Below the pieces are notes generated by a model that was not told the origin of the DNA, made no database searches, and saw only the letters and a list, made by a program, of their open reading frames with translations. Shown here piece after piece: positions 1 through 8,652 of a DNA stretch of 64,000 nt (position 1 is its first letter; every line of letters starts with the position of its first letter). Source of the DNA: WTAW01 sp964406575 (lineage in GTDB: Bacteria; Acidobacteriota; Aminicenantia; Aminicenantales; Aminicenantaceae). Where the stretch lies: the NCBI GenBank assembly GCA_964406575.1, contig CAYOSH010000001.1:62001-126000 (forward strand), given 5' to 3'. The position numbers and the translations under genes are program-made.

Positions 1-1
1 G

Positions 2-139
2 ATCGGCTGGGCTTGCAGGCTGAATCTGCCCGTTGAGATGGAGAGGAGGACTCTCTGGATTCTTAAGGCCAGCCAATCCCTGGTTTTGATGATTGGGCTC
101 ATCATTCCTTTATTCACAGATTTTATCCTTTGCTTGTGA
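2..139 (+). CDS. Possible C-terminal end of a membrane protein (truncated by window edge)
   Basis: A frame is open from the first bases and closes with TGA at 137-139, giving about 45 residues. It has a polar stretch with PVEMERR, then a strongly hydrophobic segment (SLVLMIGLIIPLF) that could be a last membrane helix. Its end overlaps the convergent small gene at 123-311 by 17 bases. I do not recognise the family, and a chance open frame is possible because only the edge is visible. Confidence 0.3.
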   Translation: MGWACRLNLPVEMERRTLWILKASQSLVLMIGLIIPLFTDFILCL

Positions 140-311
140 TGGAATGAGCGAGCGGAGAGCCAGTGCGGGCCAACACATTCGAAATAATTTCGTAGCCGGC
201 ATATTTTCCGACCTTCACGATGTCGACAGCGGGTGCCGCGATCAAGCTGAATGCCAAAAAGCTCAAAAACACAGCCAGAACGAGGATTCCGATTTTTTCT
301 CTGAGTCTCAT
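123..311 (-). CDS. Small exported or membrane-anchored protein, 62 aa, unknown function
   Basis: The start at 311 is chosen because a strong Shine-Dalgarno AGGAGG sits six bases upstream; an earlier in-frame ATG at 347 lacks one. The product begins MRLREKIG, then has a hydrophobic stretch (ILVLAVFLSFLAFSLIAAP) with an AAP/AVD region that could be a signal-peptidase site, then about 35 mostly polar residues with no cysteines. This is too small to assign. The quality of the ribosome binding site and the clear signal-like segment argue that it is translated. Confidence 0.6.
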   Translation of the reverse strand: MRLREKIGILVLAVFLSFLAFSLIAAPAVDIVKVGKYAGYEIISNVLARTGSPLAHSITSKG

Positions 312-347
312 TTTAACCTCCTGTTTCATTTGATCACTCATTGACAT

Positions 348-750
348 AGTATATACGCAAGAAATCTAGAAAAGGTTCCGCATTTTTTTGTTGCGACGGG
401 GGATGGCAGAGTATGTTTCTATGCTCTTGAATAGCAGCACATGGAACAAAAGCGGGTGAGAGAACGAACCTGCAATATTCACTCAATACCGATCATATGA
501 ATGAGAGCTTTTTGAAGAGAGGATCGGCAGATTTCTTGAATAATTCAGGTGAAAAATGGATGATTCACGAGTTGAGGTTGCTGTAGATGCGAGGCATGGA
601 GGGCGAAGCCGTAGTTTACTAGTGCGAGACCCGACATAACGACGCAGATGCAGTAAGATCAACTCGCCCGAAGGGGAAAAGATGCTGACAATAAGATATG
701 GAGTGTTTTTATGATTTAAAAGTGTCAGCAGCTGTTATGAATTATTCAGA
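348..750. other. Intergenic stretch holding a repeat-like element (537-748)
   Basis: No convincing gene is seen here. Positions 537-748 are bounded by inverted copies of the 11-mer TGAATAATTCA (537-547, and its reverse complement at 738-748). Inside is a hairpin-capable pair TGCTGACA/TGTCAGCA. Parts resemble the stretch 7830-7978: a motif containing CACGAG, a CGCCCGAAGGG-like motif, and the terminal TGAATAATTCA. The element abuts the stop of the VWFA gene at 751. Confidence 0.4.
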
Positions 751-2949
751 TTAACGGAGGATTGTTAGGGACACGCTTTTGCTCAAGAAGGCCCCTTCCT
801 CGGCTCCCGGGATCTCTATGACCAAGCTGTTCTCACCGGGAATCCCAGCGCTGATATCGACAAAAACGATTCCAGACCAGATCTTTGTTTTTTCGTTCCA
901 GGCTTCGGCCAGCATCTCTCCATGGAGAGGGCGCACTTTGCGGTCTTCGCCGATCAGGAAAAAATCAGTCGTGATATCTCTTTTGCCATAAGGCAGGTAA
1001 GCCTGAAAAAAAAGATGAGCACCGCTCCATTGTTTAAACCGACGCGTGACCTTTGGAAAAAACCTGGCCTGCCCGAATTCGAGGCTGCCGTCTTTTTTCG
1101 AGAGCTCGAAGGCTGTTGGGCCTTTCTCCAAGGCTCCGTTGATGTCTCCCAATATGCAGTTGACAATGGCTCCTGTGCCGCTCTTCGTAAAATCAGGGAG
1201 AGAAAAGGACAATTCCCACGTACCGATCTCATTAGTGACTGGGTCCACGAGGGCGAACACCGACTTGTATTCCTTGGCCCTCAAAGGGATTTCTGGCCCT
1301 TTGAAGTTGAAGCTCAGGGCGTCCACGGTTTTGATATAATTCATGAAGTTCATGTCGATATTTAAGGGGAGGTTGACCTGCCCGCCAAAACCCTTCTCTC
1401 CACTCATTTGATCATACATCCACACATGCAGGTTGAATTTTTTAGGACCGAGCTCTGTGTACCTGTCAAGGAACAACTCTTTTGTAGGCAGCGCAACGCT
1501 CATCCAGGGCTCATATTTTCCCGAGGAAGACACAAAAGGGACAAGTTCTGCAAAAAGCGGCAGTTCTTTAAAAAGCGAAGGCATGTAAAAAGCTGTAAGA
1601 AGTTGGATCTTATTCTTTTCTGCCTGGGAATAGTCGGTATATCCTTTCCTGTAGCGCACATCTATGCCACTGCGTTTGACATTTAATTTCAGTTGATGGT
1701 CTTTGTCGTCGGGCTCTTTTCTCTGAGGGTAGAAGCTCAGCTGGTAGTAATGGTTGAGGTCTGTGCGCATAACTTGACGGAAGGCGTCGAATTTTGTGGC
1801 CCCCCTCAGGGAGTCTGCCCCCGTGTCTTCTGAGAGCCATGCCAAATTATGCACTCTATTGATCCTGTCCCGGCTTGTCTTTTCCAGGTTGGACTGTTGG
1901 TATTGTTGGTAATGTTCTGCCGATGCTCCTGAGTACAGATGTTTTATAAAGGACTCAGAACTCAGAGAATATATGGAGATATTCTGGGCGTTGGCAAACC
2001 GAATCACCTCCCGGATGACCTCTTCAGAGCTTTTGAAAGCTTTGTCTCCCAGGATGTTGAAGGGATCGAACACTTTTATATTCTCGTTGACAGGAAGTGT
2101 GAAATTGCGACCCGAGTAGTTTCTCTGTATGCCAAAAAACCGATCTCTTCTTGCCATATCTGAGGTATCCCCGAAATCAGGGAGAGTATCTTGCGGAGCG
2201 ATATCCGGGATTCCCCCGCTTATGAGGAGCATGTTTTTCCTTCCCGGGAGGTCCATGATCATGTTCACTGCGGCCAGGATCCCTCCGATCGTCTTTTCGA
2301 ATTTGTTCAATTCTTTGTACAGATAGTCCATTCTCATCATCGTCTCATAGAGACGAGAATCCGCTCCGCTGGTGGTTGCGTCGTGTTGGGGGATATCGCC
2401 CATGTCGGTTCCCAAATTCCATATTTTTCCGGAGGCCATCTTTACGGATTTTTTGATGAGCTCATCATCGGTGGTAAAGGGCTGGAGGATCTCGAAACCT
2501 TTTGTGGGGCTCAGCTGACAAATCATGACTTCGTGTCCCAGTTGGATCAGCGAGTTGAGCTCGCTCACGATATCCACCTGCTGGTTCTCGATCTCTTTTT
2601 GCCAAGAATTGATTCCGTCAAAGATGACAGCCAGCTTCTTTTTGGGACGATCTGTGACACTGTCCTCTCTCTCTTCCTCCTTTAAAAAATCAACGGTTCG
2701 TTCCTCGAAACTGATGAGGTCGAAGGAGTTTAAAGACACCTTTTTCCCGTCTTCATAAAGCTCAAAATCATCCTTCGTCAGGTCTTTCACAAATGTGCCG
2801 TCTTTGGTGACGATCACATCCAACAGCACCAGACGAACAGCGACTTCGTATTTCTCGGGGGGGATCTCTTGAGCCTGCTTTTGGAAGCCGTAGAGCCAGA
2901 GAGAGAAAACCAAGGCGCTTATGACCATTCCCATAAATCCTCTTTTCAT
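751..2949 (-). CDS. VWFA-domain exported protein (Acidobacteria-associated type)
   Basis: A 732-residue protein starting at 2949 (MKRGFMG), with a signal peptide or N-terminal membrane anchor. Residues 30-80 carry the pattern typical of the Acidobacteria-associated VWFA family: VRLVLLDVIVTKDG, then LTKDDFELYEDGK. A von Willebrand A-like domain follows (LAVIFDGINSW; later DLPGRKNMLLISGG). The remaining roughly 350 residues look beta-rich, as in other family members. VWFA domains usually mediate metal-dependent protein contacts; the partner is unknown. An upstream TTG at 3012 would add 21 residues and run to the edge of the mobile element's target duplication, so it is less likely. Confidence 0.8.
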   Translation of the reverse strand: MKRGFMGMVISALVFSLWLYGFQKQAQEIPPEKYEVAVRLVLLDVIVTKDGTFVKDLTKDDFELYEDGKKVSLNSFDLISFEERTVDFLKEEEREDSVTDRPKKKLAVIFDGINSWQKEIENQQVDIVSELNSLIQLGHEVMICQLSPTKGFEILQPFTTDDELIKKSVKMASGKIWNLGTDMGDIPQHDATTSGADSRLYETMMRMDYLYKELNKFEKTIGGILAAVNMIMDLPGRKNMLLISGGIPDIAPQDTLPDFGDTSDMARRDRFFGIQRNYSGRNFTLPVNENIKVFDPFNILGDKAFKSSEEVIREVIRFANAQNISIYSLSSESFIKHLYSGASAEHYQQYQQSNLEKTSRDRINRVHNLAWLSEDTGADSLRGATKFDAFRQVMRTDLNHYYQLSFYPQRKEPDDKDHQLKLNVKRSGIDVRYRKGYTDYSQAEKNKIQLLTAFYMPSLFKELPLFAELVPFVSSSGKYEPWMSVALPTKELFLDRYTELGPKKFNLHVWMYDQMSGEKGFGGQVNLPLNIDMNFMNYIKTVDALSFNFKGPEIPLRAKEYKSVFALVDPVTNEIGTWELSFSLPDFTKSGTGAIVNCILGDINGALEKGPTAFELSKKDGSLEFGQARFFPKVTRRFKQWSGAHLFFQAYLPYGKRDITTDFFLIGEDRKVRPLHGEMLAEAWNEKTKIWSGIVFVDISAGIPGENSLVIEIPGAEEGAFLSKSVSLTILR

Positions 2950-3020
2950 GTTTTCTCTCTTATTCCGCCCTCTCGTAATAATAGAATAGCATGTTTGAAT
3001 TCCTGTTTCCAATTGGGAGA

Positions 3021-3189
3021 GGAAACATCTTTATTTCCGTGATGCTCTCAAGTCAAGTGATAATAGCAGGAGCTCGTCACAGTCCATATTCGTCGAAAAC
3101 CCCCCCACCCACCACCATCCGACTCATAAGGACATTGACTCGCTCTTTTTTGCCTCTAATGCCCGTATCACGGAAATAAGGATGCTTCC
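3021..3189. mobile_element. MITE copy 1 (169 bp), 9-bp target duplication ATTGGGAGA
   Basis: Terminal inverted repeats run inward from GGAAACATCTTTATTTCC on the left and from the complementary GGAAATAAGGATGCTTCC on the right. The flanks 3012-3020 and 3190-3198 are identical 9-mers (ATTGGGAGA), a target-site duplication. It is about 90% identical by eye to the copies at 47829 and 51357. It encodes no protein. It lies between the divergently read VWFA gene and gltX. Confidence 0.92.
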
Positions 3190-3332
3190 ATTGGGAGACC
3201 ATTTGATCAACACTTCCAAATCGTTGATTGCGGTTTTCTCCACCCACCGATCGGGGCATGCCATACCACAACTTGTATTTGAAGAATCACAAAATCGGAG
3301 ATGTTTCTGAAATGATGAACTCTCTGAGATGC

Positions 3333-3361
3333 TTGACTCAGGGGATGTTCGATATTAGTAT
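3333..3361 (+). promoter_or_regulatory. Sigma70-type promoter of gltX, predicting a leaderless mRNA
   Basis: TTGACT (3333-3338), a 17-base spacer, then TAGTAT (3356-3361). A start about seven bases downstream would be near 3368, two bases before the gltX ATG at 3370. No Shine-Dalgarno precedes that ATG, which fits a leaderless transcript. Confidence 0.5.
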
Positions 3362-3369
3362 GAGTCGTA

Positions 3370-4860
3370 ATGGAAAAAGTGAGAGTGCGCTTTGCCCCCA
3401 GCCCAACGGGCTATCTCCATGTGGGGAATGCCAGAACAGCTCTGTTCAATTGGCTTTTTGTCCGTCAGCAGGGTGGTGTTTTTATCCTCCGCGTCGAAGA
3501 CACGGATGTGGAACGCTCAAAATCCGCCTACGATCGGAAACTGATGGAAGATTTGCACTGGTTGGGATTGAACTGGGATGAAGGGCCTGATGTAGGCGGA
3601 GAACATGGGCCTTACCGTCAGTCTGAACGATTGGATATCTACAGAGTGCAGACAGAGAGATTATTGAAAGAGAGCAAAGCCTATTACTGTTTTTGTACGC
3701 CTGAAGAGCTTGAGACTGAGAGGAAAAAAGCCATCGATGCGGGAAGAACGCCTGTCTACAGCGGGAGATGTCGGGCCACCCCTCAAGAGGAGTCCGCCCG
3801 ACGTTTCGCTGCCGGGGAGGAGGCTGTGGTAAGGCTGCGGACACCCGATGAGGGAACCCTCAGCTATGATGACATTGTCCGGGGAACGCTCCAATTTGAC
3901 CTGAGCCTGATCGGCGATCCCATACTTGTTCGATCCAACGGCCTCCCTGCCTACAACTATGCTGTGGTGGTGGATGATGCTTTTATGGCCATCTCGCATG
4001 TGATCCGCGGGGAAGATCATATCCAGAACACACCTCGTCAGATCCTGATTTGCCAGGCGCTGGGTTTTGACCGACCTGCGTTTGCCCATCTCTCTATGGT
4101 CATGGGGAAAGACAACACACGACTGAGCAAACGTCATGGCGCCACTGCTGTGGACCAGTTTGAAAAAGATGGAATCGTCCCCCATGCCCTGTTCAATTAT
4201 CTGGCACTGTTGGGTTGGGCCCCGCCCGACGGGCAGGAGGTTTTGACAAAGGAAGAGTTGACCGGTCTTTTCCGGCTGGAAAAAGTCAGCCGGTCATCAG
4301 CGATCTTCGACTATGACAAGCTTGACTGGATCAATCGCCAGCACATTAGAAGACTCTCCTCTCAAGAAAAGACTGAGTATGCCTTCCCACAGCTGAAAGA
4401 TGCAGGGTTTTTGCCCGGAGAGATGTCTCCTTTGCACTGGGAATGGCTAACAAAAGCTGTGGAGGCTTTTGTGGAGAAGATCAATCGGTTTTCGGATCTC
4501 CCCGGCTTGTTTTCCACTCTGTTTGAATTTTCGCTATCCGTTATGGATGAAGAGGCAATGGAGATCTTGAAAGAGAGCTGTTCCTTGAAAGTGATCCGGA
4601 GTTTTGCTGAGAAAATTGTGTGCGTCGATAAGTTCGATTTCGAGACTTTCGGGTTGATGGCCAAAGACATTAAAAAGGACACGGGGTGTCAAGGAAAGGA
4701 TCTCTACCGTCCTCTGAGAGTGGCTCTAACCGCAAAGACCTCCGGCCTCGAGCTGGACAAGTTCATTCCTGTAGTGGAGGAGGGGGCAAAACTTGAATTC
4801 CCTAAACCCATCAAGAGCTGTGCGCAACGGGTCTCTGAAACCTTGGCTTTTATCGAATGA
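3370..4860 (+). CDS. gltX: Glutamyl-tRNA synthetase
   Basis: Class I aminoacyl-tRNA synthetase, 496 residues, charging tRNA-Glu (possibly also tRNA-Gln where no GlnRS exists; not decidable here). The N-terminus has FAPSPTGYLHVGN with the HIGH-type motif HVGN at residues 17-20. The KMSKS-type loop is RLSKR at 251-255. YNYAVVVDD and HVIRGEDHIQNTPRQ are typical GluRS core segments. The alpha-helical anticodon-binding region fills the last 170 residues. No ribosome binding site precedes the ATG. The gene stands alone between the mobile element and the ferritin-like gene. Confidence 0.96.
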   Translation: MEKVRVRFAPSPTGYLHVGNARTALFNWLFVRQQGGVFILRVEDTDVERSKSAYDRKLMEDLHWLGLNWDEGPDVGGEHGPYRQSERLDIYRVQTERLLKESKAYYCFCTPEELETERKKAIDAGRTPVYSGRCRATPQEESARRFAAGEEAVVRLRTPDEGTLSYDDIVRGTLQFDLSLIGDPILVRSNGLPAYNYAVVVDDAFMAISHVIRGEDHIQNTPRQILICQALGFDRPAFAHLSMVMGKDNTRLSKRHGATAVDQFEKDGIVPHALFNYLALLGWAPPDGQEVLTKEELTGLFRLEKVSRSSAIFDYDKLDWINRQHIRRLSSQEKTEYAFPQLKDAGFLPGEMSPLHWEWLTKAVEAFVEKINRFSDLPGLFSTLFEFSLSVMDEEAMEILKESCSLKVIRSFAEKIVCVDKFDFETFGLMAKDIKKDTGCQGKDLYRPLRVALTAKTSGLELDKFIPVVEEGAKLEFPKPIKSCAQRVSETLAFIE

Positions 4861-5019
4861 TCGATAAAGAGAGGTGTTTTACTGCCCTCGGATATCGATA
4901 TGAAAGCGATGTCCAAAAGGCGAACCTGATGCTACGTTTGAGACTGGATGCGGGAACTGATCCGTGTTCCATGGAGGTGAGATAAGGCCTTATCCTGAAG
5001 TCAATAAACGGAGGAAAAC

Positions 5020-5508
5020 ATGGAATTTTTTAAATTTGCTCTTGAGATGGAGAAAAAAACTGTGAAGAACTATCGTTCCTTAGCAGAACAATGCCAGAAC
5101 AATGAAGGCGTGAAGAATATCCTGTTGATGCTCGCGGAGGATCATGAGAAACATAAAAAAACACTGATCGATATACAAAAGAATCTGCACACAGAGATGC
5201 CGGATACCGAAGCTTTTCGCGAAGCCCGAAAGCTGTTCACACACATTCAGACAGAAAAAGATCCTTTCAGTTGCGATATCGACCAAGTCAAATTATACGA
5301 AGATGCCCGTGACCTTGTTCTCAAGAAGCAACAGTTCTACTTGGACATGATCGATTCAATGGACACAGAGGAAACCAAGACCCTGGTGAGACAGATAGCG
5401 GAGGAAGAGCAGAAACAGGTCGAGGTCTTAGGTCATATCATCGAGATGGTGAGGCGTCCTCAGACTTGGCTGGAAGATGCAGAATTCCACCACCTGGATG
5501 AGTATTAA
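5020..5508 (+). CDS. Ferritin-like / rubrerythrin-type diiron protein
   Basis: A 162-residue all-helical protein with a good ribosome binding site (GGAGG). The helices carry diiron ligand patterns: E in LEMEKKTVKNY, ExxH in AEDHEKH, a later YEDARDLVLKKQQFYLDMI helix and EEEQKQVEVLGHI near the end. It lacks the C-terminal rubredoxin domain of classical rubrerythrin. A role in iron or peroxide handling is inferred from the fold. Its 3' end overlaps the convergent symporter gene by four bases. A 14-bp palindrome GATAAGGCCTTATC lies upstream at 4981-4994. Confidence 0.75.
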   Translation: MEFFKFALEMEKKTVKNYRSLAEQCQNNEGVKNILLMLAEDHEKHKKTLIDIQKNLHTEMPDTEAFREARKLFTHIQTEKDPFSCDIDQVKLYEDARDLVLKKQQFYLDMIDSMDTEETKTLVRQIAEEEQKQVEVLGHIIEMVRRPQTWLEDAEFHHLDEY

Positions 5509-6854
5509 TCCTTGAATTCGAGGTCGGGCTTGAAGGTGATCCAGCCGTTAAGGAGGGAGAGGAGGAAGAAGATAAACATTATGGCAAAGGATATTCCGAT
5601 CGATTGCCATAAGCCCAAGCTTATAACCAGGATCGGCGCCAATGCCGTAATGAAGCCTCCTCCGAGAAAAGGCTCGTAGATCATCTGTTTGAAACCAAAG
5701 GCTTTGGCTGTGTCCGTCTTATAGAGGGGGTCGACGACACGGAGGAGAAAAAGGCCGATCGCGGTGACTCCTGTCTGCATGCCGAACTCCGTGATCCCCC
5801 GCTCGAACCAGAATCTTTTGAACATCCGGGGGGCGAGGAAGGTCGCGCAGAACACCATCCAGAGGATTCCTACGGCCATTATGATGGAAAAGGGCCAGAT
5901 ATTGGCCAGAAACACGTCCAGCTTGATGGTGGCGATGGCTGAGAGGACGAGGATATCGAGGGCCAATCCTAAAAGCCTGTCAAAGGTGTTTTTATCGTAG
6001 TATTTGTCTATCCTGAACCAGATGGAGAACTTCTGAACGATTAGCCCTCCGAGCATGGCAAGGGGGAACAACGGAAATGCCCGGAGTTCTGCATGAATGG
6101 ATTTTATCCCCACGAGCATCCCCCAGCCGATGATAATCGCTATGGAGATGATGCTGAAATGAAACGTCAGGGGTTCGATAGCCTCAGAAGCAACCGTGGC
6201 CGTGGCGATGGAGAAGCGTTCGGACTTGGGGATCAACCCCTTTTTTTTGTACGCAGGAATTCCTCTTTTTTCGCTCAGGTAGGCGCAGTAATTTTTTCGG
6301 ATGGCAATGTTGATCAAGATCATGCCAGCTACCACTGCGGTGATAACGCCCACTGTTGCGGACATGAGGGACAAGTCCCCGCCTGCTTCGAATCCAAGAT
6401 TTTTAAAAACTTCTCTCATGCCTGCCGCAGTCCCATGGCCACCCGAGAATCCGATCTCGACAATGCAGCCGAATGTTTCATGGACTTTGAACAGGGGTAT
6501 TAAAACAAGCGCCGAAATAAGAAGCGCAAAAAAGTACTGCCCCATTCCCGCGACAACTCCGAAGCAGAGCTGAGAACCACCCACTTCCCATATTTTTTTT
6601 ACGCCGGGGATATCGACGCCCAGAAAAAGAGAGGCAAACACGACGTTGATCAGTATCCCGGGGAGAGGCCTCCAGTTGGATATGATCCATTCGGGGATGA
6701 GGCCGAATCCATAGGGGCCTAGGGCTAAAGCTAGGAATCCGGCGATGATCGCTGAAGGCAAAAAGAGGATCTGGAGGATACGGATATTGACCCGCAGCAG
6801 TTTCCCAAAAATGAGGAATATCCCCAGGATGCAGATGCTGTAGAGAAACTCCAA
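5505..6854 (-). CDS. gltS: Sodium/glutamate symporter, GltS family
   Basis: About 449 residues, nearly all in 10-12 hydrophobic segments, as in GltS Na+/glutamate symporters. The central EIGFSGGHGTAAGM matches the conserved glycine-rich GGHGTA loop, and the second half repeats the inverted architecture. The start is uncertain. The TTG at 6854 is preceded by GGAGAGAGG and gives MEFLYSICILG directly at the first helix. An ATG at 6893 has AAGGAG directly abutting it, and a TTG at 6911 has only a weak site. The substrate is inferred from the family. Confidence 0.82.
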   Translation of the reverse strand: MEFLYSICILGIFLIFGKLLRVNIRILQILFLPSAIIAGFLALALGPYGFGLIPEWIISNWRPLPGILINVVFASLFLGVDIPGVKKIWEVGGSQLCFGVVAGMGQYFFALLISALVLIPLFKVHETFGCIVEIGFSGGHGTAAGMREVFKNLGFEAGGDLSLMSATVGVITAVVAGMILINIAIRKNYCAYLSEKRGIPAYKKKGLIPKSERFSIATATVASEAIEPLTFHFSIISIAIIIGWGMLVGIKSIHAELRAFPLFPLAMLGGLIVQKFSIWFRIDKYYDKNTFDRLLGLALDILVLSAIATIKLDVFLANIWPFSIIMAVGILWMVFCATFLAPRMFKRFWFERGITEFGMQTGVTAIGLFLLRVVDPLYKTDTAKAFGFKQMIYEPFLGGGFITALAPILVISLGLWQSIGISFAIMFIFFLLSLLNGWITFKPDLEFKD

Positions 6855-7024
6855 TATCCTCTCTCCGTTTCTGGAATGTCTATTACACTTCATCTCCTTC
6901 GCAATAATCAAGTGTTTTTCTCAATCTTGGCCTGCCGCCACATGGCGCCAGACATTCCGATCGAGCGTATGGATAAGAGCATGCGCAGGCGATCAACATC
7001 CGACAACAGAGATACAGATTCAGT

Positions 7025-7053
7025 TTGTTTTCAGTTTTTTCCTATGGTATAAG
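7025..7053 (+). promoter_or_regulatory. Probable promoter of the SpoU methyltransferase gene
   Basis: TTGTTT (7025-7030), a 17-base spacer and TATAAG (7048-7053). The -10 box matches five of six consensus bases and the -35 box is weaker. It lies 46 bases before the GTG start at 7099. Confidence 0.4.
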
Positions 7054-7098
7054 CTAGGGATAAGGGTTGTTTCTCGACCAGCATCTTATGAGGAATGA

Positions 7099-7827
7099 GT
7101 GGTGGAAAAAATCATCCGGATCAATCCTCTGCTTGAGGCATTGAGGTCTTCACCCCTTCGCGTGACGAAGGTATTCATCCAGAAAGATACAGAGAAAAAA
7201 AGAGCCAAAGAAATTGTCAGGATGGCTAAAGCCAGGAGGGTTCCGGTCGTATGGGTCCCGAAAAAGAGGTTGGATTCCATGGATATGCACCATCAAGGGG
7301 TTGTGGCTCTGGCCTCAGCCAAATCTTTCGTGCCGTTGGATGACATCCTTTCAGATGCGAAAATGCCATTTTTCCTTTTGCTCGATGGAGTGGAAGACCC
7401 GCAGAATTTGGGTGCGATCATCCGTACGGCAGAAGGTGGGGGTGTGGATGGAGTCATCCTTCCCGAGAGACGATCGGCAGGGTTGTCGGGAGTTGTGTCT
7501 TCCGTATCCGCAGGGGCTCTGGAGCACATCAAACTTGTTCGGGTGACAAACCTCGCGAGAGCTATGGACAGCCTCAAGGACAGAGGAATCTGGCTTGTGG
7601 GGGCTGAGGGAGGGAGCTACGATTATTGGTTCGATTTTGATTATTCAGTGCCTTTAGGCCTTGTGTTAGGTTCAGAGGGCAAAGGTCTTCGTCCCCTTGT
7701 GAGGAAAAAATGTGACAAGATCCTCTCCATTCCACTCTTGGGGCGAGTGACATCCCTCAATGTTGCCTCCGCCGCAGCTGTTTTTATCTACGAGGTCGTC
7801 CGCCAAAGAAAGAATTTTAAAAAATGA
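7099..7827 (+). CDS. rlmB: SpoU/TrmH-family rRNA 2'-O-methyltransferase (RlmB-like)
   Basis: A 242-residue SPOUT enzyme that methylates a ribose 2'-OH using S-adenosylmethionine. The N-terminal substrate-binding domain (residues 1-90) is followed by the three SpoU motifs: LDGVEDPQNLGAIIRTA, then LVLGSEGKGL, then SIPLLGRVTSLNVASAAAVFIYE, which form the knotted SAM site. Length and the N-terminal extension fit the RlmB group, which acts on 23S rRNA; a tRNA TrmH role cannot be excluded. The start is GTG with GAGG eight bases upstream. Confidence 0.88.
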   Translation: MVEKIIRINPLLEALRSSPLRVTKVFIQKDTEKKRAKEIVRMAKARRVPVVWVPKKRLDSMDMHHQGVVALASAKSFVPLDDILSDAKMPFFLLLDGVEDPQNLGAIIRTAEGGGVDGVILPERRSAGLSGVVSSVSAGALEHIKLVRVTNLARAMDSLKDRGIWLVGAEGGSYDYWFDFDYSVPLGLVLGSEGKGLRPLVRKKCDKILSIPLLGRVTSLNVASAAAVFIYEVVRQRKNFKK

Positions 7828-7829
7828 AC

Positions 7830-7978
7830 CTGAGCCATTCACGAGTGGAGTGGACGACAACGATACCGAGTTTGTTAGATCGGCAGGAAAAATGGGTCGG
7901 CGCCCGAAGGGAAAATGCCGATATTAAGACTGGAAAGCGTTTTCAATGGAAATATTGACGCTTTTCATGAATAATTCA
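7830..7978. repeat. Intergenic element resembling 537-748
   Basis: It begins near TGAACCTGAGCCATTCACGAG just after the methyltransferase stop and ends with TGAATAATTCA (7968-7978). It shares with 537-748 the CACGAG segment, the CGCCCGAAGGG motif, and the order of motifs with the same terminal 11-mer. Divergence is high, so this is a motif-level match by eye. Confidence 0.35.
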
Positions 7979-8085
7979 GTTGAATAAATTCATCGTGTTC
8001 ACAGTAATCCTTACCGAAGGTCAAGATTATGCAAGAAGGAACTGTGCTCCAACGAGAAGCTGTACTTTTCAAAGTCAAGGGACGT

Positions 8086-8628
8086 ATGAAAAACACCAAA
8101 GCTCTTTCTGAGGCAGAAATTTGTGCGCTCGTCCAGAGAGGAGACAAAGAGGCATACCAAGAAATCGTGGTCAGGTACATGCAGTCGGCCTACTATGTAG
8201 CCTTGGCTTTTGTGCATAACCATCAGGATGCTCTGGACCTCTCTCAAGAGGCGTTCATCAGAGCTTTCAGAAAAATAAAAAAATTCGACACCAATAGACC
8301 TTTTTTCCCTTGGTTCTACCGGATCTTGAAGAATCTCTGTATCGATCACTACAAGCATCGACGGCGTCTCAGAGAAGTGCCCCTCGATAGCGTCCGGATC
8401 TTGGAGGTTGAGCACGAAGACAGGGAAATGAAAAAAGCTCTCTGGAAAGGGATAGACGAACTTCCCCATGAACAGAAAGAGATCATCATCCTGCGCTATT
8501 TTCGACAGCTCTCTTACCAGGAGATCGCAGAGGTCTTGGGCAAACCCATCGGCACGGTGATGTCATCACTGTACTACGCCAAAAAAAGACTGAAAGGAAT
8601 CGTCGGGAAATACCTGGGATTTGAATAA
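8086..8628 (+). CDS. RNA polymerase sigma factor, ECF type
   Basis: A 180-residue sigma70-family protein with two domains. Region 2 is DALDLSQEAFIRAFRKIKKF followed by FPWFYRILKNLCIDHYK. Region 4 is a helix-turn-helix, SYQEIAEVLGKPIGTVMSSL. Regions 1 and 3 are absent, as in extracytoplasmic-function sigma factors. The start at 8086 has AAGGGA upstream; an alternative ATG at 8029 adds 19 residues. The gene is followed 24 bases later by a zinc-finger anti-sigma factor, the usual regulatory pairing. Confidence 0.93.
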   Translation: MKNTKALSEAEICALVQRGDKEAYQEIVVRYMQSAYYVALAFVHNHQDALDLSQEAFIRAFRKIKKFDTNRPFFPWFYRILKNLCIDHYKHRRRLREVPLDSVRILEVEHEDREMKKALWKGIDELPHEQKEIIILRYFRQLSYQEIAEVLGKPIGTVMSSLYYAKKRLKGIVGKYLGFE

Positions 8629-8652
8629 AAGAGATGTTTTTTGGAGTTTGAT

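Noticed and set aside
4981..4994. Palindrome GATAAGGCCTTATC before the ferritin-like gene
   Set aside because: Perfect but with no loop, T-tract or second copy. It could be a regulator site but nothing else supports it.
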